In this document: piece after piece, positions 41,660 through 48,633 of the stretch
How positions within the stretch are numbered: the first letter of the stretch is position 1
Layout of the letters: each line of letters begins with the position of its first letter
Assembly (NCBI GenBank): GCA_014879575.1
Contig: JACSRU010000100.1
Coordinates: forward strand, 1 to 48,633
Source: Chthoniobacterales bacterium
Lineage (GTDB): Bacteria; Verrucomicrobiota; Verrucomicrobiia; Chthoniobacterales; Terrimicrobiaceae
Direction: 5' to 3'
DNA: 48,633 nucleotides
Notes under the pieces: generated by a model
The model's database searches: none
What the model was told of the DNA's origin: nothing
What the model saw: only the letters and a program-made list of their open reading frames with translations
Program-made: the position numbers and the translations under genes

Positions 41660-42042
41660 CAAAACAAATAATCGCAGCATCCCTACTATTCGCAATAGTG
41701 TTAGTATCCTCGCAGGCAGCATACTTTTCATGTTTTGCGTTGTGCAATGGAACCAAACCCTGTCCCCAACCTGGCGGATCTGGGCCTAACTGCTCTACAA
41801 CCCCAAAAAGTAAATGCAACTCAACGACACATACACCTTCTCTATATTTGTGTCAGACAGGAAACTATAAATATTGCAAGGACACCGTTAAAGAAGATGA
41901 TGTTTGTTATCATTTGATTGGTGAAATGCCAACTTGTGGAAATGAAGAATACTATGAATGCGCCTGGAACGACCAGGCTAAGACATGCGACATGGCAGGT
42001 TCCTGTTCCATAGGGCCATGCACCAATGATGAATGTAATTAG
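41656..42042 (+). CDS. Small secreted Cys-rich protein (cassette B)
   Basis: A 128-aa protein with a signal peptide (about 1-21, ending SSQA) and a mature chain of about 107 residues with 14 cysteines, spaced about every 5-12 residues. It is otherwise polar (Thr/Pro/Asn/Asp). No known knottin or EGF pattern was matched. Such density implies a disulfide-stabilised extracellular protein and fits the redox proteins encoded around it. It corresponds in position to the 295-aa CC-rich protein in cassette A, which also has 14 mature cysteines. Confidence 0.7.
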   Translation: MTKQIIAASLLFAIVLVSSQAAYFSCFALCNGTKPCPQPGGSGPNCSTTPKSKCNSTTHTPSLYLCQTGNYKYCKDTVKEDDVCYHLIGEMPTCGNEEYYECAWNDQAKTCDMAGSCSIGPCTNDECN

Positions 42043-42091
42043 TAAAGGTTTTAGGTCTACAGTCATTGATTTCAGACGCGACACTCTAGTT

Positions 42092-43216
42092 ATGGCATAT
42101 ACATTCCGTTACGGTTTTAGCAAGGCGTTACTCAATTTGCTTTTTGTTTCTGCCTGCTTTGCATGTCCTAAAATTCAAGCGGGTCAGGAAATACCTACGG
42201 AATTGGTGTCCGAACTTCTGCCGCACATTAAGGCAGTCGAACAGTTGTTTGCAAATTATCGAGCAGATTATGAGTATCGTGGTCAAGCTGGTCCTGATGC
42301 GCTGCTTTTCTTTCGATCTCTTGACAAGATTCGCTCTTTTAATCGAGGCGAAAAATTCTTCGGACGCTCCATGAGTGATGAGGAGTTCGCTTCAACTTTT
42401 AATAAGGATCTTCTCATAACATGCTCTTATGCCGAGGGAGATTACAAACTATCAAAGTATGATAGAAAGAAAGACTATAAAGAGACGCGTATATTTTATG
42501 ACAATAAATTCTATCGCGAAGTCCCGAATTCGAACCGATGGGATATTACACCATATCCAATAACCGACATTCCATTTATTTCTCAATTTTTCGTTCAACT
42601 CCCTAAAAGCATTCCCCTGCAGGGTGCTCCATGGATGAACGGCGAGGTAACGCTATCATCTTTTTTAGAGAAAGCCCGGAATGACGGTTTTATCAAAGTG
42701 CGAAATATTGATGACGATCATTTTATGATTACTGCTCAGATACCTTCTTTTTATCAGGACGAAGCCGATCTGTCAGAGAAACTCAGAGACTCCATTGACA
42801 TCATTATTGAAAAATCAAAAGAGTTCCGAATAAATTCTCTCGCAATTTACACATATGATGAATTGAAACTTGGGCGGATCGATTCAAGCAGTCTTGGGGA
42901 TACCCAGAAAAAGGTGATCTTTTTTAGCGATTATAAGGAAGTTCATCCAGGTGTTTTTCTCCCTTATTCAATTAAATGCGATCTTTTTGCTACAATCGAC
43001 TCTTTTGCCGGCGACCTAACACAAGACCAATTAGGGGATGTGCGCAAATTTGCCAAGGCGATGCCGTTAAGCAGCAAGTTGCATATTTTCACTCACGCCC
43101 TAAACATTTCAAAAATCGAGTTTAATGTAGTAGAAAAAAACAATCTATCCCCTCCTAATGATAATGAAACGTTTTATTTCAATCATACATCTCGTTCATT
43201 TCAAGACACGCCATAG
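42092..43216 (+). CDS. Secreted protein of unknown function (cassette B)
   Basis: A 374-aa protein with an export signal (about 10-30, ending IQAG). The mature part has alternating strands and helices (DYEYRGQAG, IFYDNKFYREVPN, VIFFSDYKEVHPGVFLPYS) and resembles in style LolA/outer-membrane lipoprotein-sorting-like proteins (curved beta sheet). No motif proves this. The ATG at 42092 was preferred over 42026, which overlaps the Cys-rich gene and adds a basic leader; neither has a good ribosome site. It occupies the slot of 21350-22339 in cassette A but shows no visible similarity to it. Confidence 0.6.
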   Translation: MAYTFRYGFSKALLNLLFVSACFACPKIQAGQEIPTELVSELLPHIKAVEQLFANYRADYEYRGQAGPDALLFFRSLDKIRSFNRGEKFFGRSMSDEEFASTFNKDLLITCSYAEGDYKLSKYDRKKDYKETRIFYDNKFYREVPNSNRWDITPYPITDIPFISQFFVQLPKSIPLQGAPWMNGEVTLSSFLEKARNDGFIKVRNIDDDHFMITAQIPSFYQDEADLSEKLRDSIDIIIEKSKEFRINSLAIYTYDELKLGRIDSSSLGDTQKKVIFFSDYKEVHPGVFLPYSIKCDLFATIDSFAGDLTQDQLGDVRKFAKAMPLSSKLHIFTHALNISKIEFNVVEKNNLSPPNDNETFYFNHTSRSFQDTP

Positions 43217-43224
43217 TGGTCTGC

Positions 43225-44313
43225 ATGAGAAAAAATAGTTGCTGGATAGGCTTGTGCAAGTATGGGTGTTTCGGAATGCTTTTTTTAATGGGGCTCAGAG
43301 TTTCTGGAATAGACTCAACTCCTGCGGCAGCAAATGTAGAGGTAAACAAAGAATCAATTAACTTTGGCTTGATAACTGATTTTGTTCCTGAAAAGGCACT
43401 TATTGGAAAATTCCAAATTACAAATAAATCAGCAGTTCCGATTTTCATAAAACAAACGTCCGCTTCGTGTGGTTGCACTGTTTCGTCTATCTCCAGTCGA
43501 GAAATTCCACCAGGAGAAACAGTTACTCTTGAGGCCAAGCTCTCACTTAAAGATATTTTTGGCAAAAAGATGGTGAAGGTGGTTGTCCGTTTTTCTGATG
43601 ATTCGTTCCGACTTTTTACTTTAGAAGCTAACGTTATCCCAAAGGCGCAAGTCCAACCTAAAAATCCGAAATTCACAATCAGAGGGAATGATACGGTGAA
43701 ACCCATGATTGTAGACATCTTTATTCCAGTTAATAAAAATATCACTGAGAAATCATTTGTAACGCTTGATAAGATTCCTGATGGCTATCTGGTAGAATCC
43801 CAATTATCCAATATTACCAATGTTGATGACGTAGAGCTGTTAAAAATTCATTTAACTATGACCGCCAACAAATCGATGTTCCCTGGGATCTATTCGGAAC
43901 TTATAAAAATTTCATCTATCGGTAATATGAAAATTGATATACCGTTTTCTGTCGAAGTTAAGCCAGAAATCGTATTGCTTCGGGACTATATTTTTCCAAC
44001 AAGTGAAGAATCAGATTCTATTAAGTTTCAACTGGATATCATCTCTCGATCAAAGCTAACCCTAGAGGAGTTAAAAATCGTTTCTGAGCAGTTGGATCAA
44101 ATTGCAGACATCAAAACAATTACCGAGTCAGATTGGGGCGATGGATATCGCTACGTGTTAGTATGCCAGGTCAAGAAAGCGAATGTTTCGAAAAAATCTA
44201 TTGTGGGTAAAGTTACAGTTAAAAGTAAAAGCATCGAGCTGCCTTTTCGCGTAATGGTGCGTCATAATTATGGCCAAACAATGCCTAATCCTGACCCCAG
44301 TATTAATCCTTAA
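43225..44313 (+). CDS. DUF1573-containing secreted protein (cassette B)
   Basis: A 362-aa protein with a signal peptide (about 8-30). The DUF1573 domain has the SCGCTV motif (Cys82 and Cys84) and PPGET. An additional beta-rich C-terminal part of about 200 residues is not present in the cassette A versions. The start ATG was chosen over a GTG 9 bases upstream. It is the last plus-strand gene of cassette B and converges on the GYF-hydrolase gene; the 91-base gap between them has no clear terminator. Confidence 0.8.
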   Translation: MRKNSCWIGLCKYGCFGMLFLMGLRVSGIDSTPAAANVEVNKESINFGLITDFVPEKALIGKFQITNKSAVPIFIKQTSASCGCTVSSISSREIPPGETVTLEAKLSLKDIFGKKMVKVVVRFSDDSFRLFTLEANVIPKAQVQPKNPKFTIRGNDTVKPMIVDIFIPVNKNITEKSFVTLDKIPDGYLVESQLSNITNVDDVELLKIHLTMTANKSMFPGIYSELIKISSIGNMKIDIPFSVEVKPEIVLLRDYIFPTSEESDSIKFQLDIISRSKLTLEELKIVSEQLDQIADIKTITESDWGDGYRYVLVCQVKKANVSKKSIVGKVTVKSKSIELPFRVMVRHNYGQTMPNPDPSINP

Positions 44314-44404
44314 TATTGAATCCCATTGGTGTCGTGGCTCCCTGAATTTATATCTTAAATGTCTCGGAGCTTGCTTATGGGTGCCTTTGCTCCGATTGGT
44401 AGCC

Positions 44405-46672
44405 TCATTCGCCTCTGCTCCATATTGCAGCAATTTCTTTTGTCGGTAAGGCAACACGAAAACCCTTCGGAATCATCTCAACTCGATCAACTGTGAAAAG
44501 TTCTTGGTTGACAAAGTCGCCGTATATATACGGAGAGCTGAACTCCCCAATCCAAGGTTGCGAGGGATCGCCTCTATTTGAGTAGCTCGTTTTTTCTATT
44601 TGTGTGTCGAGCTCTTCGCGTTTATCTTTTTGCAAGAGCGCGAATTTGAAAAACTCAAATCCTAGGGCGGCGGCATCTGGATGGCCCGCGTGCCCTAATC
44701 CAGGAATTGCCTTGTAAACAATTGGATAGCCCATTTCACGAACTGTTCTGACCCATCGCTTTGAACGCTCGTATCCAGCCTCTCGTTCGCCAATTGTGAG
44801 ACACCAGAGCACCGTTGCTGCTTCGGGAGTTGGCTGGTCGTAGCTGCCTGGCATGTGAACATGCACGGCGAGAAAATATTCCGGCTTCCTCAAACAGAGG
44901 CGGGCGGCGAATTGTGCGGAACCACAATTCCCCCAGAGGAGAAAGTTTTTCTGCGGAATTCCATATTTTTCTCCCAGTTCCCTGACTCCCCGCGCCCATG
45001 CGTTCGCCACGATATCGAACGACTCATCAATTTCTTTTGCCTTCTCCCGTGTAAGGTCGTCGTAATTCCGCCCCGGATCCCAAAGTCCCCGAGATCCCCA
45101 AGCAAGGATCGCCAGTTTGTGCTTGTTCGCAAAACTGAAAAGGCCCGCGTAGTCCCCAGTCATTTCCTCCTTCCTGAGTTCGCGCTTCATATCCTCCAGT
45201 CCATTGGCAAGAACGCATATTGCCAGAACCCCCTCGACTTCGGATGCGTTGGATATTCCTTTGGGAGGGCGAAGGAATAATGTCATCTGAGGCATACGGG
45301 GATTCTGTGTCCTGACAACATGCTCGATGAGGGGGTCCATGTCGGGCTTGCGGGCAACCCTCTTTGTAGTTCTGTCCTCGACAATCTTTTTCTCGGGGTA
45401 ATCAAGGAGGAAGGCCGAGGCTGTTGGTGGGTATGTGGTGACCTGTGCCTCGGTTTTATCCCCGAAAACAAATAGGGACTTCCACTTTGTTTTTTCCATC
45501 TTCTCGGGAATCTCAAAAAAGAAGCGGTTCGGCTTGTCTTTGTAGAACAGGACGGGAACTGAATACATGGGTTTCCCGCTCACGCCCGACTCTGAAGGTT
45601 TAACGGACGAGACACGCAGCTTGTCGTCCTCTCCATAGAAGTAGGCCTTGGCGAAAGTTTTATCTGACCGGATGTCTGCGCTGACCGAAACCTTCACTTC
45701 CAAGCATGGCCGGAAAATCGGGGTCCCCTTCTTTCCGTTCTCCATCGGAATCTGCCAAACAGCAACCCCATCCTTCGGTGGCTTCCGTAACAGCTTCACC
45801 GATTCAATTTTGAAGAAATCGGAGACGGGAACTGATGATATTGGGGTTGCAGTCGGTCGGGGGGCGACTTTGGCGGTTTGCGCAACGGTTTGCGCTGGAG
45901 CTGTCGATGTAGCAGGGACGTTTGTCACCGGTGGGGGAGCAGAGGCAACATCTGGCTTTGGAGGTGCAGGGATCTCCTGAGTGGTCTTCTCAAGAGGAAC
46001 CGGATTCTCAGAGTCCGCTTTTGTGGTGGTAGATTCTGTGGCAAGTGGGGATGCCACGGCCATTGCAGTTGGTGTGGAAACGGGTTCTGGAACGGGTGGG
46101 GTCTCTGGGATCTGGGGGAGAACGGATTCTTGAACGCCGGAATTCTGGCCCGCAATGATTGTTTGCTGTTGGGCTGCCAGTTCGACTTTCGGTTGGCTGC
46201 TCCTTCCCCATGTGAAGACAGCGACAACACAAAGGAGAACCACCGCGAGGCCACCTGCAATCTGCATTCTGGTCTTGGGAACCTTGAGAGTTGCCTGAAT
46301 ATTGCGGAACGCCCGTTCCCCTCGTTCCCACAATCCCCCCGGTCTTCTATCCTCGGCAGGAAGGCAAATCTCCTGGCTTTGGCTGATAACGCCTTTCAAG
46401 TTGCTCAGCTCTGGATCCCCCTCGAACCGTGCCTGGTTCTCAAGATCCAAAACCCCCGCTTCAAGCATGGCGGAAATCTCCTCCCAAGTGAACGGGCCGA
46501 CTTCATCGCCCTCCCGCCAAAGCCCCCATTCTTCGAGACTCTTGATCTCGTCATTGCATTCGATCCGTGCGGGAATCTCTGGGGAAATCTCACCCTTCCT
46601 GAGCATGATGAAAACATCGACCCATGTGAGTGGGCCGGTTTCGGAACCGTCGCGTAAAATGAAGATGTTCAT
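44405..46672 (-). CDS. GYF-like/TM/alpha-beta hydrolase fusion (cassette B)
   Basis: A 755-aa paralogue of 10333-12582 on the minus strand with the same order: two GYF_2-like modules (GPLTW, GPFTW), a membrane helix (near 137-155), a Pro/Thr/Ala linker, a beta-rich segment and an alpha/beta-hydrolase domain. The nucleophile elbow reads GNCGS, so Cys583 stands where copy A has Ser574. The codon is TGT against TCC, at least two base changes, so this is not one sequencing error. The catalytic His motif GLGHAGHP is kept. Cys nucleophiles occur in dienelactone hydrolases. The stop is at the edge of the inferred inverted segment. Confidence 0.78.
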   Translation of the reverse strand: MNIFILRDGSETGPLTWVDVFIMLRKGEISPEIPARIECNDEIKSLEEWGLWREGDEVGPFTWEEISAMLEAGVLDLENQARFEGDPELSNLKGVISQSQEICLPAEDRRPGGLWERGERAFRNIQATLKVPKTRMQIAGGLAVVLLCVVAVFTWGRSSQPKVELAAQQQTIIAGQNSGVQESVLPQIPETPPVPEPVSTPTAMAVASPLATESTTTKADSENPVPLEKTTQEIPAPPKPDVASAPPPVTNVPATSTAPAQTVAQTAKVAPRPTATPISSVPVSDFFKIESVKLLRKPPKDGVAVWQIPMENGKKGTPIFRPCLEVKVSVSADIRSDKTFAKAYFYGEDDKLRVSSVKPSESGVSGKPMYSVPVLFYKDKPNRFFFEIPEKMEKTKWKSLFVFGDKTEAQVTTYPPTASAFLLDYPEKKIVEDRTTKRVARKPDMDPLIEHVVRTQNPRMPQMTLFLRPPKGISNASEVEGVLAICVLANGLEDMKRELRKEEMTGDYAGLFSFANKHKLAILAWGSRGLWDPGRNYDDLTREKAKEIDESFDIVANAWARGVRELGEKYGIPQKNFLLWGNCGSAQFAARLCLRKPEYFLAVHVHMPGSYDQPTPEAATVLWCLTIGEREAGYERSKRWVRTVREMGYPIVYKAIPGLGHAGHPDAAALGFEFFKFALLQKDKREELDTQIEKTSYSNRGDPSQPWIGEFSSPYIYGDFVNQELFTVDRVEMIPKGFRVALPTKEIAAIWSRGE

Positions 46673-46684
46673 AGCAAGTTCATT

Positions 46685-47509
46685 CTAGGGGGCATTGAGT
46701 TTCCTCCATTCAGCGAAAAGAGTTTCTGACGGCAACCAGCCAGTCAGTGATGGCTGGGCTTCTTGTTCGCCGCTGGAAACTTTCTCTTCGCGGTCAATGT
46801 CGGCCCAAATCGGCGTTGTCTTCGCCTGTGACAAAACCGCTGAAAAATAATCTCTCACAAAATCATCCAACTCAGGGCTGCCTTGGTGGCCGATCTTGGC
46901 GAGGCTTACCCATTGCCAAGGTTTCCCCGCCGCCCTCCCCTGCTTGAAATAGATGAGGGAGGCACCATAGCGCGGATCTTCATCGCCACATGCTACGATG
47001 CCCGGAGGGGAGATGGGATTTCGTTGCGGTTCGTCCCACCATCCTGCCGAATACGCGCACCAGGTGAGAACGCAGACAGGGTTCCATTCCTCGAACCGGC
47101 TTGTGAAATGTGCACCACCTGAAATCCCATAGAGGAGCAATGGGAGATCACGGCCGTAAATTTCTCGGATTCCTTCAAGCAGTTTTTCCCCAGATCCCTT
47201 CGATGCGTAGTAATAGCCGGTATTTTCGTCTTCGATGGCAGACATTGAAGAAGCAAAAGAAAGTCCGACCAAGCCAAGACGATTCTGTTTCGCGAAGGCA
47301 ATCCATTTAGGCGAGCGAATCAAATCTTCTCCACTTCCATTGCAGCCTGGGCACAAAACCAGCACGGCCTTGGGATTTGGAACCGTTGCGACATGATGAA
47401 GCTCGGCACGGGTCATGTTAGGGGCTGGTTCCAAGCGAAGCGTTTCAACTTTCTCGGCAGCCATGAGCCCAGCCATGCCTGCAAGAAATAAGAGAGCGGT
47501 GGTTTTCAT
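46685..47509 (-). CDS. Secreted alpha/beta hydrolase (cassette B)
   Basis: A 274-aa paralogue of 9439-10260. It has a signal peptide (about 1-18), nucleophile elbow GISGG (Ser130), acid in GDEDPRYG and catalytic His in KIGHQG. Sequence is strongly conserved with copy A through most of its length, including VETLRLEPAPNMTRAELHHV. It overlaps the ABC gene by ATGA and precedes the GYF-hydrolase gene by 12 bases, so the three form one minus-strand operon in the same order as in cassette A. Confidence 0.8.
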   Translation of the reverse strand: MKTTALLFLAGMAGLMAAEKVETLRLEPAPNMTRAELHHVATVPNPKAVLVLCPGCNGSGEDLIRSPKWIAFAKQNRLGLVGLSFASSMSAIEDENTGYYYASKGSGEKLLEGIREIYGRDLPLLLYGISGGAHFTSRFEEWNPVCVLTWCAYSAGWWDEPQRNPISPPGIVACGDEDPRYGASLIYFKQGRAAGKPWQWVSLAKIGHQGSPELDDFVRDYFSAVLSQAKTTPIWADIDREEKVSSGEQEAQPSLTGWLPSETLFAEWRKLNAP

Positions 47510-48633
47510 TCAGAAGCCCTCCGTTTGACTGTCGAGGTCAGAAAAACAGTGGCCGCCAATGCGATAAGGATGTGCAATCCCAGCACGGCCATCCCCAGCG
47601 GATAGGGAGCCACCCATGTTTCGCTGGATTGCCGGACAATATCAAAATACCGAGTGTCCCTGAATGTTTGCAGATACCCGCTCCACCCCCAATAGGCCGC
47701 AATGAATGGACGGCAAATTGTGCTGAGCCAATCGGGAAGCGCCAGAGCTGCCCCGGAAAGAGGAAGTTGGAACCCTACAAGGTAGATTGCTAAAAGGGAT
47801 GCCCTCTCCGGAGACGGTGAAGCGGCAGAAATCGCCAAGCAAGTCGTGCTCATGGCGAGGGTGGTTGCAAACAGGATCGCGAATTGATCCCAGAGATTCC
47901 CTGGAAACCCGCAGACGGTTTTCACAAACCAAGCCATCCAAAATGCCTGCACTGCGCATAGGAGTGCAATTTGCAGGAATTTTACCACGACGTAGGCGGT
48001 CGGGGAGAGTCCGGCCCGTAATTCCTTGGCAAGAATGCCTCGTTCCTTGGCAATTTCACGCGCTCCATTGTTTGCGCCAATGAGGGTCAAGAGAATGACC
48101 TGGAACATCGCCAGTCCTGAAATGAGGGATGCAGCCTGAAACGATTCTTTGAGATAGAAAAGCTGGTCTTGGAGGGTGCGGAGGATGTTGGTTTCGAGTG
48201 AGAGCGTCTGGCTCCGGACTTGTGGCAGGCCGCTTGTGGCGAAAACCGCTACCAGAATCGGGAAAGTAAGAATAAGCGCGATATGCAGGACAATCTGCCC
48301 ACGGTCGCGCCAGAAAAGATTCGCCTGCCTCCCCAAAAGTGTTGGCATCTGCACCCATCCTCCCGGAGGGGGCATGGATTTAATTGTGAGAGCTTCATTC
48401 GCTGGTTGGGTGGCTGGCTCCTCAACAGGCGTCTCAAACGCCGACAGGTCAACGTCCTGAGTTTGGTAGAGGCCGAAAAGCTCGGCAATGGAACTGACAC
48501 CATGCGAGTCCAGCAATGATTGGTAATCGCCAAAATGAACCAGCCGCCCCTTGTGGAGGAACAGGATGGCATCGCAATAATGAAGGTTATTGGTGGCGTG
48601 GGTGACGAGCACAACCGTTTTGGCCATGTCGTG
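47506..48633 (-). CDS. ABCG-type ABC transporter, partial (cassette B)
   Basis: The 3' part of a gene cut by the window end; the frame stays open past 48633. It retains the end of the ATPase (VTHATNNLHYCDAILFLHKG) and the full ABC-2 membrane domain. Paralogue of 7748-9442: the stretch from FATSGLPQVRSQTLSLETNI to AREIAKER is nearly identical, while the linker has drifted. The missing part should hold Walker A, the signature and Walker B. High similarity to copy A may be why the assembly ends nearby. Confidence 0.85.
   Translation of the reverse strand, partial: HDMAKTVVLVTHATNNLHYCDAILFLHKGRLVHFGDYQSLLDSHGVSSIAELFGLYQTQDVDLSAFETPVEEPATQPANEALTIKSMPPPGGWVQMPTLLGRQANLFWRDRGQIVLHIALILTFPILVAVFATSGLPQVRSQTLSLETNILRTLQDQLFYLKESFQAASLISGLAMFQVILLTLIGANNGAREIAKERGILAKELRAGLSPTAYVVVKFLQIALLCAVQAFWMAWFVKTVCGFPGNLWDQFAILFATTLAMSTTCLAISAASPSPERASLLAIYLVGFQLPLSGAALALPDWLSTICRPFIAAYWGWSGYLQTFRDTRYFDIVRQSSETWVAPYPLGMAVLGLHILIALAATVFLTSTVKRRASE

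Noticed and set aside
37600-44410. Long inverted repeats of an invertase-controlled switch
   Set aside because: Only a 5-base match was found at the proposed breakpoints, and no recombinase gene lies in the window; a programmed switch is not supported directly.
1-48633. CRISPR arrays, tRNA or rRNA genes
   Set aside because: No regularly spaced repeats, cloverleaf-like sequences or rRNA segments were noticed on reading.

Overview
The window is a stretch of mobile, conjugation-type DNA, probably from the PVC group (Verrucomicrobiota or a relative). The lineage call is an inference. It rests on two-fold GYF_2-like N-termini, several DUF1573 proteins, helicase-associated repeats and many weak or absent Shine-Dalgarno sites; there is no rRNA or tRNA to settle it. 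The first bases (5-37) are an untrimmed Nextera transposase adapter, so the left edge is a library or contig end. The right edge cuts an ABC transporter gene.

Layout. (1) 0.6-5.2 kb: a possible oriT, a small DNA-binding accessory protein, an HUH relaxase, a T4 coupling protein and a ClpB-like AAA+ ATPase. (2) 5.3-18.7 kb: a long, tightly overlapping plus-strand operon (cassette A). It encodes two envelope proteins, an ABCG-type transporter, a secreted alpha/beta hydrolase, a GYF-TM-hydrolase fusion, a Wzy/O-antigen-ligase-like protein, a membrane-anchored rhodanese, a MauE/DoxX redox protein, an isoprenylcysteine-methyltransferase-like protein and two GT-C glycosyltransferases. (3) 18.7-25.4 kb: an AT-richer block starting with a 58-aa leader peptide that ends in Cys plus poly-Ser. 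It continues with a YD/RHS-like secreted protein, a CC-rich secreted protein, two DUF1573 proteins and two thioredoxin-like proteins. (4) 25.4-27.1 kb: a truncated helicase-associated-repeat gene and a 3'-truncated IS3-family element. (5) 27.1-29.6 kb: two HTH regulators around an operator cluster, and a LytS/LytTR two-component pair. (6) 29.6-34.7 kb: XRE regulator and VirB2, B3, B4, lipoprotein and VirB5/TrbJ genes, ending in an apparently truncated VirB6/TrbL gene. (7) 34.9-37.4 kb: a minus-strand RadC/JAB operon, a LuxR-type response regulator and an XRE regulator. (8) 37.6-48.6 kb: cassette B, a second, diverged copy of the cassette A core. Wzy-like, rhodanese and MauE genes plus an AT-rich block lie on the plus strand; the GYF-hydrolase, hydrolase and ABC transporter genes lie on the minus strand.

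The most interesting signal is the repeated cassette. In both copies the GC-rich core (ABC, hydrolase, GYF-hydrolase, Wzy-like, rhodanese, MauE) is clearly homologous. Each is associated with an AT-richer block that opens with a tiny exported peptide carrying one Cys followed by a low-complexity tail (poly-Ser in A, Thr/Pro/Asp in B). In both, a YD-like secreted protein, a secreted protein with 14 cysteines after the signal peptide, another secreted protein and a DUF1573 protein follow in the same order. The 52-aa peptide of cassette B is easily missed by length cut-offs. I infer an exported, cysteine-dependent, possibly glycosylated peptide or surface system with a conserved export/redox core and a divergent cargo block. 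Its function is not known to me.

Cassette B differs from A in orientation. One inversion of the Wzy-to-DUF1573 segment, with breakpoints at the GYF-stop/Wzy-start junction, would convert one layout into the other. The two GYF-hydrolase paralogues also differ at the predicted nucleophile (Ser in A, Cys in B).
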